Shown piece after piece: positions 24,853-33,553 of a DNA stretch of 39,444 nt. Under the pieces are notes generated by a model, which did no database searches, had not been told where the DNA came from, and was given only the letters and a program-made list of their open reading frames with translations. Numbering within the stretch: position 1 is the first letter of the stretch; the number at the start of each line of letters is the position of its first letter. Source of the stretch: Georgenia sp. EYE_87 (GTDB taxonomy: Bacteria; Actinomycetota; Actinomycetes; Actinomycetales; Actinomycetaceae); assembly GCF_023148685.1 (NCBI RefSeq), contig NZ_JAHXNL010000023.1:1-39444 (forward strand), in the 5' to 3' direction. Position numbers and translations under genes: made by a program.

Positions 24853-25569
24853 TCAACCCCCGGCGGTCGGCACGGTCCGGAGGTGCGCCGCGAAGCCCTC
24901 GGCGATCGCCCGCCCGGCGGCCGAGACCTGCGCGTCCCACCTCCTGGCCGCGTCCACCAGCGCGGCGGCGTCGGTCCCGGGCCTCTTCGACGCCCACGCG
25001 CCGATCAGTTCCGGCGACGCCTCTGGGTGGAACTGCACGCCGACCGCGGAGCCGACCCGCATCGCCTGCACCGGGTACAGCTCGGAGCCGGCCAGCGCCG
25101 TCGCGCCGGGCGGGAGCTCGACGACCGCGTCCGCGTGCATCGACGGCACCAGCGCCGGCCCGTCGGCCGCGGCCCGTCCCAGCACGGGGTCGGCCACCGC
25201 CTCGGGGTGCCACGCGATCGGCACGACCCCCCGTTCCGGCCCGGGAGCCGCACCGACCTCCACGCGCCCGCCGGTGGCGGCCGCCAGCAGCTGGTGCCCC
25301 AGGCAGATGCCGAGGACGGGCACGTCCCGCTCGACGGCGTCGGCCAGCAACCCCCGGAGGGCGGGAAGGAACGGCGTTCTCTCGTCGTCGTACGCGTTGG
25401 TCCGGCCGCCCAGGACCAGCAGGCCCGCACCGACCTCCGAAACGTCGGGCAGGGGGTCGCCGGCCCAGGGGCGGACCCACCGCAACGAGGTCTCGCCCAG
25501 CCAGGGGCCGAACCGGTCGAGCGGGACCGTCTCGTCCGGCTGGACCACCGTCAGGATCACGGACTCCAC
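24853..25569 (-). CDS. Type 1 glutamine amidotransferase-like protein (GMP synthase amidotransferase family)
   Basis: 238 residues. The catalytic triad is visible as C89 (GICLGHQ), H181 and E183 (VQFHPE). The family includes stand-alone class I glutamine amidotransferases and GuaA-like proteins whose nitrogen acceptor is unknown. The start is read as GTG at 25569; no ribosome site is convincing, and a start three codons on is also possible. It converges with the ROK gene (24-base gap) and is not clearly part of either neighbour's operon. Confidence 0.87.
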   Translation of the reverse strand: MESVILTVVQPDETVPLDRFGPWLGETSLRWVRPWAGDPLPDVSEVGAGLLVLGGRTNAYDDERTPFLPALRGLLADAVERDVPVLGICLGHQLLAAATGGRVEVGAAPGPERGVVPIAWHPEAVADPVLGRAAADGPALVPSMHADAVVELPPGATALAGSELYPVQAMRVGSAVGVQFHPEASPELIGAWASKRPGTDAAALVDAARRWDAQVSAAGRAIAEGFAAHLRTVPTAGG

Positions 25570-25633
25570 GGCACCACGGTACGGGCGCAGCCGTCCGGTG
25601 GATCCGGCACGGGGACCGCCGCCCCAGCTCCGT

Positions 25634-25684
25634 CAGCCGCCCCGACCGCCACCTCCGGCAGCCGCCCCGACCGCCCACCTCCGT
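25634..25684. repeat. Tandem duplication of a ~25-bp C-rich unit upstream of the TPM gene
   Basis: CAGCCGCCCCGACCGCC(C)ACCTCCG occurs twice in a row (25634-25658 and 25659-25684, one base longer). It lies in the 250-base gap between divergent genes. The gap also holds a GTCCGG/CCGGAC stem and a wider GGGAACC/GGTTCCC inverted repeat further on. No promoter was assigned confidently. Confidence 0.7.
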
Positions 25685-25819
25685 CCTTCGCCGGGAACCG
25701 GGGTCCGGACCTTCACCGGACGACAACGGCACGAGGGTTCGGTGGTTCCCGTTCTCCTCCCTGGGCGAACGCGCGTCATAGTCGTTGCGCGACCGTGGCG
25801 GGGCCGACAGGATCACGGT

Positions 25820-27799
25820 GTGAGACCCGTCGCGCTCGTGAGATCCCTGGCTGCCGCCGTCCTGGTCGCGGTTCCCGCCGCCGCCCTCGCGGGACCGGCG
25901 TTGGCGGAGCCGCCGACGAACCTCGCCGAGCAGGTGACCGACACCGCCGACGTCCTGAGCGACGGCGACGTCGCCGAGATCCAGGCCGCGTTCGACGAGG
26001 TCCAGGCCGAGACGGGCCAGATGGTGTTCGTGACGTTCGTGAACACCTTCGACGGGATGGGCGCCAACGAGTGGTCCGTCCAGACCGCCGAGCAGTCCAA
26101 CCTCGGCGTCGACAACGTCCTGCTCTCCGTCGCCATCGACGACGGGGCCTACGGCTACGCCCTCCACAGCGAGTCGCCCGTCGGCGACGACGAGCTCCAG
26201 CAGATCCTCCGGGACGACGTGGTGCCGGCCCTGGGCGCCGAGGACTGGGCCGGCGCCTCCGTCGCCTTCGCGCAGGGCGTGGGGGCCGCGGCCGAAGGCG
26301 GACTGTCGGGGGCGGGCGGGGGCGGACTCGGCAGCTTCCTCACCGTCGCCCTGGTCGGTCTCCTGGTCATCGGCGGGATCGGCCTGTTCTTCGTCGCCCG
26401 CCGCAAGAAGGACACGTCGGGCGAGCCGCGCCAGGCCCGCCAGCAGCTGCCGCGGGACCACCCCCTCAACCTGCCCACCCCGGAGCTCGCCAAGCGCGCC
26501 GGCACCGCCCTGCTCGGGGCCGACGACGCCATCCGCAGCTCCGAGGAGGAGCTCGGGTTCGCCAAGGCCCAGTTCGGGCTCCAGGCCACCGACCAGTTCA
26601 CCGCCGCGCTCGCCCAGGCGAAGCAGAAGGCCCAGCGCGCGTTCGCGCTGCGCCAGCAGCTCGACGACGACGTCCCGGAGACCGAGCCCCAGCAGCGGCA
26701 GATGTACGCCGAGATCCTCCAGCTGACCGCGGAGGTCGACGAGACGCTCTCCGCGCAGGCGCAGCACTTCGTCCGGCTGCGGGACATGCAGGCCCGCGCC
26801 CCCCAGGTCCTCGCCGAGCTCGACCAGCGCGCCACGGAGGTCGAGCGCGAGATCGAGGGCGCCCGCGCCCAGCTGGCCCGGCTCGCCACCCAGTACCCCG
26901 CCGCGGCGCTGGCGTCGGTGTCGAGGAACCCGGACCAGGCCAAGGCCCTGCTGGTGTCCGCGCACGAGTCCGTCGCGGCCGGCCGCGCCAAGGTCGAGGC
27001 CGGCGACCGCCAGACCGCCGTCACGCACGCGCGGGTCGCGGAGGAGGCCGTGGCCCAGGCGAGCACGCTGCTGAAGGCGGTCCACGGCGCCGGGCAGGTG
27101 CTGGCGGAGGCCGGCAACCGGCTCGACACCGCCCTGGCGTCCATCACCCGCGACGTCCAGGACGCCAACCGCCTGGCCCCGAACGACCCCGCCGTCATCG
27201 CGCGCCGCAAGGAGGCCGAGGCCGCGATCGCCCAGGGCCACCAGGCGCGCACGGGCGGCGACCCGCTGGCCGCACTCCAGCGCCTGCAGTCGGCGGAGAC
27301 CGCCATCGACGCCGCTCTCGCCCCGGCGCGCGACGCGGACGAGGTCCGGCGCCGTGCCGCCGGCCAGCTGCAGGAGCGGCTCGGCCGCCTCAACTCCCAG
27401 ATCCGCGCCGTCTCGGACTACATCTCTACCCGGCGGGGGACCGTCGGCACCGAGGCCCGCACCCGGCTGTCCGAGGCCACCCGCCTCGCGGCCGAGGCGA
27501 ACCGGCTCTCCACCAGCGACCCGGTCGCGGCCATGCAGCTCGTGGCCCAGGCCGAGCAGATGGCGGCCGACGCCCAGCGCCTCGCCGAGCGCGACGCCGA
27601 CCGCTACGACCCGTGGGGCGGCGGTGGCGGCTTCGGCGGCGGCCGGCGCGGCGGCATCGACGTCGGTTCCCTCATCCTCGGCGGCATCCTCCTCGGCGGC
27701 GGCGGCCACGGGGGCGGTTGGGGCGGCGGCGGCGGCTTCGGCGGCGGGGGCGGCGGCTTCGGCGGGGGCGGCTTCGGCGGCGGCGGAGGTCGCTTCTGA
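25820..27799 (+). CDS. TPM-domain membrane protein with long coiled coil and Gly-rich C-terminus
   Basis: 659 residues, read from GTG at 25820. A signal peptide (1-29) precedes a TPM domain (about 36-150, opening with VTDTADVLSDGDVAEI). One membrane helix lies at 172-193 (SFLTVALVGLLVIGGIGLFFV), followed by basic residues. Residues about 200-595 are a cytoplasmic, Ala/Gln/Glu/Arg-rich helical region likely to form coiled coils. The tail (about 598-659) is almost pure Gly with Phe and Trp, a low-complexity GGGFGGG sequence. In related bacteria TPM proteins adjoin PspA/IM30 genes, as here. A role in envelope maintenance is likely, but enzymatic activity is unproven. Confidence 0.86.
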   Translation: MRPVALVRSLAAAVLVAVPAAALAGPALAEPPTNLAEQVTDTADVLSDGDVAEIQAAFDEVQAETGQMVFVTFVNTFDGMGANEWSVQTAEQSNLGVDNVLLSVAIDDGAYGYALHSESPVGDDELQQILRDDVVPALGAEDWAGASVAFAQGVGAAAEGGLSGAGGGGLGSFLTVALVGLLVIGGIGLFFVARRKKDTSGEPRQARQQLPRDHPLNLPTPELAKRAGTALLGADDAIRSSEEELGFAKAQFGLQATDQFTAALAQAKQKAQRAFALRQQLDDDVPETEPQQRQMYAEILQLTAEVDETLSAQAQHFVRLRDMQARAPQVLAELDQRATEVEREIEGARAQLARLATQYPAAALASVSRNPDQAKALLVSAHESVAAGRAKVEAGDRQTAVTHARVAEEAVAQASTLLKAVHGAGQVLAEAGNRLDTALASITRDVQDANRLAPNDPAVIARRKEAEAAIAQGHQARTGGDPLAALQRLQSAETAIDAALAPARDADEVRRRAAGQLQERLGRLNSQIRAVSDYISTRRGTVGTEARTRLSEATRLAAEANRLSTSDPVAAMQLVAQAEQMAADAQRLAERDADRYDPWGGGGGFGGGRRGGIDVGSLILGGILLGGGGHGGGWGGGGGFGGGGGGFGGGGFGGGGGRF

Positions 27800-27917
27800 C
27801 GGCCGCCCGACGACCGGACCGACCACAAGCCCCGGGCCAGCCGGCCGGCGAGGGCCGCGGAGAGGCCCAGCAGACCCACAATCGTGACCGAGACCCCAAC
27901 CAGAGAAGGGCATCACC

Positions 27918-28721
27918 ATGGCAGAGAAGCAGAGCATCCTTGGCCGCATCGCCCAGCTGACCCGCGCGAACATCAACGCGATCCTCGACCGTGCCGAGGA
28001 CCCGCAGAAGATGCTCGACCAGCTGGTGCGCGACTACACCTCGTCGATCGCCGAGGCCGAGGACGCGGTCGCGGTGACCATCGGCAACCTGCGCCTCGCG
28101 GAGCAGGACCACGCCGCCGACCTCGCCGAGGCCCGGGACTGGGGGCAGAAGGCGCTGGCCGCCTCGAGCAAGGCCGAGCAGCTGCGGGCCGCCGGTGACC
28201 CCTCCGAGGCCGCCCGCTTCGACGACCTCGCCAAGATCGCCATCGGCAAGCAGATCACCGCCGAGAACGAGGCCAAGGCCGCGGAGCCGATGATCGACTC
28301 GCAGAACGAGGTCGTCGAGAAGCTCAAGACCGGCCTGACCCAGATGCGCGTCAAGCTCGACGAGCTCAAGGGCCGGCGCGACCAGCTGGTCGCCCGCGCC
28401 AAGACCGCCGAGGCCCAGGCCACGGTGCAGGGCGCCATCTCGTCCATCAACATCATGGACCCGACCAGCGAGATCGCCCGCTACGAGGAGCAGGTCCGCC
28501 GCGAGGAGGCCCGCGTCGCCGGCCACGCCGAGCTGCAGGGCGCCACGCTGGAGTCGCAGTTCGCCGAGCTCGAGGACTACGGCCGCAACGCCGAGGTCGA
28601 GGCCCGCCTCGCCGCCCTGAAGAGCGGCGGGACCTCCGCGGCCCCGCAGCTCAACGCGGGGAACGCCACCGACGAGGGCTCCGCCGTCCCGGCGCCCGAG
28701 CAGGACCGCACCACCTACTGA
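27918..28721 (+). CDS. PspA/IM30 family envelope-stress protein
   Basis: 267 residues, almost entirely alpha-helical and strongly charged, with the N-terminal helix typical of PspA (ILGRIAQLTRANINAILDRAEDPQKML) and a conserved YEEQVRREEARVAGHAEL segment. The last ~45 residues form a disordered Ala/Gly/Pro/Ser tail. PspA/IM30 proteins are ESCRT-III-like and coat damaged inner membranes. Located 118 bases after the TPM gene and ended by a strong hairpin, it probably forms a two-gene unit. An agaaggg ribosome site precedes the ATG. Confidence 0.93.
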   Translation: MAEKQSILGRIAQLTRANINAILDRAEDPQKMLDQLVRDYTSSIAEAEDAVAVTIGNLRLAEQDHAADLAEARDWGQKALAASSKAEQLRAAGDPSEAARFDDLAKIAIGKQITAENEAKAAEPMIDSQNEVVEKLKTGLTQMRVKLDELKGRRDQLVARAKTAEAQATVQGAISSINIMDPTSEIARYEEQVRREEARVAGHAELQGATLESQFAELEDYGRNAEVEARLAALKSGGTSAAPQLNAGNATDEGSAVPAPEQDRTTY

Positions 28722-28752
28722 CGGCGGCTCCCGGCCGCAGGACACAGCGTCA

Positions 28753-28789
28753 CGACCGGGCCCTCACCCACCGGGTGGGGGCCCGGTCG
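28753..28789 (+). terminator. Strong hairpin terminator after the TPM-PspA unit
   Basis: CGACCGGGCCC-T-CACCC pairs with GGGTG-G-GGGCCCGGTCG around an ACC loop: 17 pairs including one U.G. No U-tract follows, which is usual at this GC content. It lies 31 bases after the PspA stop. Confidence 0.75.
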
Positions 28790-28881
28790 CTCTGCGGCCG
28801 ACGGCAGCCGGCTCCGAGCCGCCCGGCGTCGGGCCCTCGCCCGCGATGCGGGTCCACCGCACCGGGGGCACACTGCCCACC

Positions 28882-30450
28882 ATGAGGTGGACAAAGGCGC
28901 TCCTCCCCGTCGCGGGCCTGGCCGGCGTGGCCGCGCACGACCTGCTCCAGCGCCGGCGCAGCCTGCTGCGCAACTTCCCCGTGCTCGGCCACGCCCGGTA
29001 CGCCATCGAGGCGATCGGGCCGGAGCTGCGCCAGTACATCGTCGCGGGCAACGACGAGGAACGGCCGTTCACCCGCGACCAGCGGCGGTGGATCTACGCG
29101 TCCGCCAAGGGCGAGAACAACTACTTCGGCTTCGGCACCGACAACGACGTCGAGCGCACCGACGGCTACCCGATCATCAAGCACCGCACGTTCTCCGCCG
29201 TCGCCCCGCCCTCCCACCCGCGCGCGGGCGAGGAGGTCATCCTGCCGTGCGCGAAGGTGCTGGGGGCCGCGCGGGGTCGCGCCAGGGCGTTCCGGCCCGC
29301 GTCGGTCGTGAACGTCTCGGCGATGAGCTTCGGCTCCCTCTCCGCCAACGCCGTCCGGGCGATCAACGAGGGCTGCGCCATGACCGGCGCCCTGCACAAC
29401 ACCGGCGAGGGCGGGCTCGCCCCGCACCACCGCCACGGCGGCGACCTGATCTTCCAGATCGGCACGGCCTACTTCGGGTGCCGGGATCTCGACGGCGCGT
29501 TCGACCTCGAGCGCCTGAAGGACCTCGTCGCCTCGGCGCCGGTGCGGGCGCTGGAGATCAAGCTCAGCCAGGGCGCCAAGCCGGGCCTGGGCGGGGTGCT
29601 CCCGGCGGCCAAGGTGTCGGCGGAGATCGCGGAGATCCGCGGGGTCCGGCCGGGTCAGGACTGCATCAGCCCGTCGCGCCACGCCGAGTTCAGCGACGTC
29701 GACAGCATGCTCGACTGGGTCGAGCTCCTCGCCGACGCCACCGGCCTGCCGGTCGGGATCAAGTCCGCCGTCGGCGATCTCGACTTCTGGCACGGCCTCG
29801 CCGAGGCCATGGCGGACGGCCAGCGCGGCGTCGACTTCATCACCGTCGACGGCGGGGAGGGCGGCACCGGGGCCGCCCCGCTGACCTTCAGCGACTCCGT
29901 CGCCCTGCCCTTCCGCGTCGGGTTCCCGCGGGTCTACGGCATCTTCGCCGAGGCCGGGCTGACGGACCGCATCGTCTTCACCGGCTCCGGCAAGCTCGGC
30001 CTGGCGGACAACGCCGTCGTCGCCCTCGCGCTCGGGTGCGACCTCCTCGGCGTCGCCCGCGAGGCCATGTTCGCCATCGGCTGCATCCAGGCGCAGAAGT
30101 GCCACACCGACACCTGCCCCGTGGGGGTGGCGACGCAGAACGCCTGGCTGGCCCACGGGCTGGATCCGGCGACGAAGTCGGTCCGGCTCGCCGGGTACGT
30201 CCGCACGCTGCGGCGGGACCTGCTCAAGGTCGCCGAGTCGTGCGGCGTGCTGCACCCCGGGCTCATCGACGTCGACGACGTGGAGATCCTCGCCGGCAAC
30301 CAGGAGGGACGGCCGCTGCGCGAGGTGGTCGGCTACCGGCCGGGCTGGGGCACGCCGTCGGCCGAGCAGCAGGCCGAGCTGACCGCGCTGATGACCGCGG
30401 AGGCGCCGCGGGGCGGGACGGCACCGGAGTCCAGCACAGCCCAGGGGTGA
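28882..30450 (+). CDS. FMN-binding glutamate-synthase-like protein (GltS alpha-subunit family)
   Basis: 522 residues. The N-terminal helix (about 10-22) may anchor it to the membrane. The core is the glutamate-synthase FMN-binding barrel, including GEGGLAPHHRHGGDL, KPGLGGVLPAAK and TVDGGEGGTGAAP. Cysteines C401-x5-C407-x4-C412 (CIQAQKCHTDTCPVGV) match the 3Fe-4S pattern of glutamate synthase. There is no glutaminase domain and no beta subunit nearby, so the reaction (possibly an electron-transfer or amino-group step) is unclear. The ATG at 28882 is chosen; an upstream in-frame ATG at 28846 is possible. Confidence 0.87.
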   Translation: MRWTKALLPVAGLAGVAAHDLLQRRRSLLRNFPVLGHARYAIEAIGPELRQYIVAGNDEERPFTRDQRRWIYASAKGENNYFGFGTDNDVERTDGYPIIKHRTFSAVAPPSHPRAGEEVILPCAKVLGAARGRARAFRPASVVNVSAMSFGSLSANAVRAINEGCAMTGALHNTGEGGLAPHHRHGGDLIFQIGTAYFGCRDLDGAFDLERLKDLVASAPVRALEIKLSQGAKPGLGGVLPAAKVSAEIAEIRGVRPGQDCISPSRHAEFSDVDSMLDWVELLADATGLPVGIKSAVGDLDFWHGLAEAMADGQRGVDFITVDGGEGGTGAAPLTFSDSVALPFRVGFPRVYGIFAEAGLTDRIVFTGSGKLGLADNAVVALALGCDLLGVAREAMFAIGCIQAQKCHTDTCPVGVATQNAWLAHGLDPATKSVRLAGYVRTLRRDLLKVAESCGVLHPGLIDVDDVEILAGNQEGRPLREVVGYRPGWGTPSAEQQAELTALMTAEAPRGGTAPESSTAQG

Positions 30451-30509
30451 GCGCGGGCATGGCGCCCGGACCGGTGCCTGCCCCGTGCCGGACCGTTGCC
30501 GGCCCGCGC
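30451..30509. terminator. Weak candidate terminator between the GltS-like and vdh genes
   Basis: GCGCGGGC (30451-30458) and GCCCGCGC (30502-30509) are inverted, with GC-rich inner repeats, in the 64-base gap between converging stops. The stem is long-range, so the call is tentative. Confidence 0.35.
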
Positions 30510-30514
30510 CCTGC

Positions 30515-31681
30515 TCAGCGCCGCCCGGGCAGGTACATCCGGGACGAGCCGATCGTCGTGATGCGCTCCTCGGCGAGGTGGTCCGCCGCGCGCGCCGGGC
30601 TGATGCCCTGCTCCTCGGCGCGCCGGAGCACGGCCGCGGTGGCGTCGAACAGCTTCTCCACCCGGTGCTTCGCGCGCTCGAACACGAACCCCTCCAGCTC
30701 GTCCGACACCTGGATCACGCCGCCGGAGTTGACGAGGTAGTCGGGCGCGTAGGTGATCCCGCGCTCGACGAGACGCTCGGGGATGCCGCCCTCGCCGTCG
30801 TCGGCCAGCTGGTTGTTCGCCGAGCCGCACACCACGCGGGCGCGGAGGGCCTCCACGGTCGCCGCGTCGAGCGCGCCACCGAGCGCGCAGGGGGCGTAGA
30901 CGTCGAGGTCGGCGCGGACGAGGGCGTCGGTGTCGGCGACGACGTCGACCTGCGGGTGGGACCGGCGGAGGCGGTCGACCGCGGCGTCGCTGACGTCCGT
31001 CACCACGACGTTCGCGCCCGCCTCGAGCAGGTGCCCGACGAGGAGGTGGCCGACCTTCCCGACCCCGGCCACGCCGACGGTGCGCCCGCGCAGGGAGACG
31101 GTGCCCCAGACATGATCGGAGCAGGCGCGCATGGCGGTGAAGACGCCGAACGCGGTGAGGACCGAGGGGTCCCCGGCCCCGCGGTGCGGCTCGCTGCGGC
31201 CCACGACGAAGTCGGTCTCCCGGTGGATGACGTCCATGTCCGCCACGTAGGTCCCGACGTCGCACGCGGTGACGTAGCGCCCACCGAGGGACTGGACGAA
31301 ACGCCCGTAGGCCCGCAGGAGCGCCTCGGACTTCTCCCGGGTCGGGTCGCCGATGATGACGGCCTTGCCGCCGCCGAGGTCGAGCCCGGCGAGGGCGTTC
31401 TTGTAGGTCATGCCCTTCGACAGGCGCAGGGCGTCCGCGAGCGCGGCGTCCTCCGACTCGTACGGGTAGTACCGGGTGCCGCCGAGGGCGGGGCCGAGCG
31501 CGGTGCTGTGGACGGCGATGATGGCCCGCAGGCCGGAGGCGGCGTCGTTGCAGTAGACGACCTGCTCGTGGCCGTGCGCGGGGTCGAAGGGCCCGGGGGC
31601 CCGGAACCTGGCGAGCGGGGCGGTGCGGGGCTGCGCCTCGGGGCGCGACAGGGTGGTCACCGTGATCGACTCCTTCGTCAT
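30515..31681 (-). CDS. vdh: Valine/branched-chain amino acid dehydrogenase
   Basis: 388 residues. The Glu/Leu/Phe/Val dehydrogenase active-site lysines are K94 ([10 protein letters not shown]) and K106 ([10 protein letters not shown]). A Rossmann motif GVAGVGKVG (203-211) binds NAD+. The sequence reads closely like Streptomyces Vdh from [14 protein letters not shown] through SANNQLAD and the [13 protein letters not shown] segment. It deaminates valine, and probably leucine and isoleucine, to 2-oxo acids. The first ~25 residues are an extra N-terminal tail. It converges with the GltS-like gene; no operon partner is seen. Confidence 0.88.
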   Translation of the reverse strand: MTKESITVTTLSRPEAQPRTAPLARFRAPGPFDPAHGHEQVVYCNDAASGLRAIIAVHSTALGPALGGTRYYPYESEDAALADALRLSKGMTYKNALAGLDLGGGKAVIIGDPTREKSEALLRAYGRFVQSLGGRYVTACDVGTYVADMDVIHRETDFVVGRSEPHRGAGDPSVLTAFGVFTAMRACSDHVWGTVSLRGRTVGVAGVGKVGHLLVGHLLEAGANVVVTDVSDAAVDRLRRSHPQVDVVADTDALVRADLDVYAPCALGGALDAATVEALRARVVCGSANNQLADDGEGGIPERLVERGITYAPDYLVNSGGVIQVSDELEGFVFERAKHRVEKLFDATAAVLRRAEEQGISPARAADHLAEERITTIGSSRMYLPGRR

Positions 31682-31825
31682 CTCGTGGATGAGCCGGCGC
31701 CGGGCCGAGGGGTGTGGGCCCGGTCACCTACAAGGACAAGGGTAGTCCGGACGAACCGGACCGGCCCCCGCTCCGGCGCACGTCCGGCGGCCCGGTCCCG
31801 TCCGGCGGTGCGCGATGATCGCCCC

Positions 31826-32527
31826 ATGGAGTTCCAGGACGTCGTGCGCCGGCGGCGGATGGTGCGCCGCTACTCCGCCGAGCCGGTCGCGCCCGGATCG
31901 GTGGACCGGCTGGTGCGCAACGCGGTCCGCGCGCCGAGCGCCGGCTTCTCGCAGGGTTGGGGCTTCCTGGTGCTCGACCGTCCCGAGGACGTCTCCCGGT
32001 TCTGGGAGGCGGCCACCCCGCCGGCCCGCGCGGCGCAGCCGGACCGCTGGCTGCGCGGCATGCGCACCGCTCCGGTGGTGATCGTGCCGTTCTCCTCCGA
32101 GGCCGCCTACCGCCGTCGGTACGGCGAGGCGGACAAGGCGCGCGCCGACCACGCAGTGCCGCACGGCGCCGGGACCCACGGTGAGCCCGCTGCGCCGCCC
32201 GGCCACAGTGCCGGCGGTGACCTCCCCGACGCCGCGGCCCGGGGAGCCGGGTGGGCCGTGCCGTACTGGCACGTCGACGCGGGGATGGCCGCGCTGCTCA
32301 TCCTTCAGACCGCAGTCGACGAGGGTCTCGGCGCCTGCTTCTTCGGCGTCCCGGCAAGCCGCGTCGCTCACCTGCGTGCGGCCTTCGGCGTCCCGGAGGA
32401 CCACAGCCCGGTGGGCGCCGTCACGGTCGGGCACCCGGCGCCCGACGAGCGGCCGGGCGGGTCGGCGGTGCGGCGGCCGCGACGCCCGCTCGACGACGTG
32501 GTCCACCGGGGGCGCTGGTCGTCCTGA
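31826..32527 (+). CDS. Nitroreductase-family oxidoreductase
   Basis: 233 residues. The nitroreductase fold is shown by RRRMVRRYSAEPV (FMN-phosphate contact), the NAVRAPSAGFSQGWGF segment, and the C-terminal AALLILQTAVDEGLGACFFGV and VGAVTVGHPA motifs. A His/Gly/Pro-rich insert lies about residues 111-135. Actinobacterial members reduce diverse substrates with NAD(P)H, some with F420. Proximity to F420 genes on the opposite strand is suggestive but not evidence of cofactor use. The ATG is at 31826, with no strong ribosome site. Confidence 0.85.
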   Translation: MEFQDVVRRRRMVRRYSAEPVAPGSVDRLVRNAVRAPSAGFSQGWGFLVLDRPEDVSRFWEAATPPARAAQPDRWLRGMRTAPVVIVPFSSEAAYRRRYGEADKARADHAVPHGAGTHGEPAAPPGHSAGGDLPDAAARGAGWAVPYWHVDAGMAALLILQTAVDEGLGACFFGVPASRVAHLRAAFGVPEDHSPVGAVTVGHPAPDERPGGSAVRRPRRPLDDVVHRGRWSS

Positions 32528-32565
32528 CGGCCGCTCCCACGGAGAGCCGCGCCGCATTGGCCAGC

Positions 32566-32591
32566 GGCCGCCACCGCGCTCGCTGGCGGCC
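32566..32591 (+). terminator. Candidate terminator after the nitroreductase
   Basis: GGCCGCCA and TGGCGGCC form a perfect 8-bp inverted repeat around a 10-base loop, 38 bases after the stop. No U-tract. Confidence 0.4.
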
Positions 32592-32761
32592 GCCACCGGA
32601 CCTCACGGAGGAACGAGGTCGAGCGATTGGTTACTACCAGCTCTCAGAATGACCAATACCTCGATCTGGTTGGTCGGCGGCACCCTCGGTCGCACGCGTC
32701 CTACGTCGGCGCGTGCTGCGAAGGCGAGTCCCGCCAGGCCGGCCGGTGCCGCGAACGCGGC

Positions 32762-33553
32762 TCAGTCGCCCCCGACGGCGGCCCGCAGACCCGAGCGCAC
32801 CGCCGCGGGCAGCTCCGCCCAGTCGGCCGCGGTGTCCAGGTCCGTCGCCGTTCCCGGCCGCAGCACCACGTCGGGCACCACCCCGAGCCGCCGCGCCTCG
32901 CGCTCGTGCGCCTCGCGGCTGCCCGGGCCGAACCGGAACCGGAAGCCGCTGACGCTGCCGGCGAGCACCAGCGCGTTGGTGCCGGTGCCGAGCCGGTCCG
33001 GGGCGATCACGACCGGCGCCGCCGGCTCCAGCAGCGCCCGGACGTCGTCGGCCGCGAGCAGCGGCAGGTCCGCGTGCACCACCAGAACCCGCGCGGCGCC
33101 GGCCGCGAGCGCCCGCTCCTGCCCGACGGCGACCGCCTCGTTCAGCCCCGGCCGGTCGGCGGGCTGCCCGACCACCTCGACGCGCCCGTCGTGCCCGACC
33201 ACTTCCGCCGCGAAGCCCGGGTCCGCGGTCACCACGAGCACGCGCGAGACACGCCCGTCGAGCAGCGCGCCGAGCACGTGGCGGGCCAGCACCGCGACCA
33301 GCCGGGACCGCTCCTGCGGACCGAGCTCGGCGGAGAGCCGCGTCTTGCCGGCCGCGCCACCGCGCAGGGGGACGACGGCGATCACCGGCCCGCGGCCTTC
33401 CGCCCGGCCGGGAGCCGCTCCACCCGGCGCCGCTCCCCCCGGCGCCGCTCCCACAACTGCCGCTCCCCCGGGAGCCGCTCCCCCGGACCCCGCTCCCCCG
33501 GGAGCCGCTCCCCCGGACGTCGCTCCGCCGGACACGCCCTTCTCGGTCGCCAT
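32762..33553 (-). CDS. cofC: 2-phospho-L-lactate/phosphoenolpyruvate guanylyltransferase (F420 synthesis)
   Basis: 263 residues. The nucleotidyltransferase core begins near residue 56 (IAVVPLRGGAAGKTRLS) and includes VVHADLPLL and PDRLGTGTNALVL, which match CofC/FbiD. It activates phospholactate or PEP with GTP for the CofD reaction. Residues 8-48 are an unusual Gly/Ala/Pro tract encoded by eight 15-bp repeats (33411-33530). The ATG at 33553 overlaps the cofD stop (TGATG). An in-frame GTG at 33454 inside the repeats, with a gggggag ribosome site, could instead start a shorter and more typical protein. Confidence 0.87.
   Translation of the reverse strand: MATEKGVSGGATSGGAAPGGAGSGGAAPGGAAVVGAAPGGAAPGGAAPGRAEGRGPVIAVVPLRGGAAGKTRLSAELGPQERSRLVAVLARHVLGALLDGRVSRVLVVTADPGFAAEVVGHDGRVEVVGQPADRPGLNEAVAVGQERALAAGAARVLVVHADLPLLAADDVRALLEPAAPVVIAPDRLGTGTNALVLAGSVSGFRFRFGPGSREAHEREARRLGVVPDVVLRPGTATDLDTAADWAELPAAVRSGLRAAVGGD
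33411..33530. repeat. 15-bp minisatellite in the 5' coding part of cofC
   Basis: Eight tandem units related to GGAGCCGCTCCCCCG code a pentapeptide (GGAAP-like) on the minus strand. Units diverge slightly. In-frame length makes copy changes neutral to the reading frame. Confidence 0.9.

Noticed and set aside
24883-27960. Open plus-strand frame of about 1025 residues
   Set aside because: It overlaps the TPM gene in another frame and reads as Arg/Pro/Gly-rich text without motifs, a frame shadow.
24791-27976. Open minus-strand frame of about 1061 residues across the TPM and amidotransferase genes
   Set aside because: It runs antisense to a GTG-started TPM gene with a signal peptide and to a real amidotransferase. 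Its composition is the shadow typical of GC-rich codons (Ala, Gly, Arg), and no domain is visible.
33411-33530. CRISPR or regulatory repeat array
   Set aside because: Contiguous 15-bp units without spacers, in frame with cofC: a coding minisatellite.
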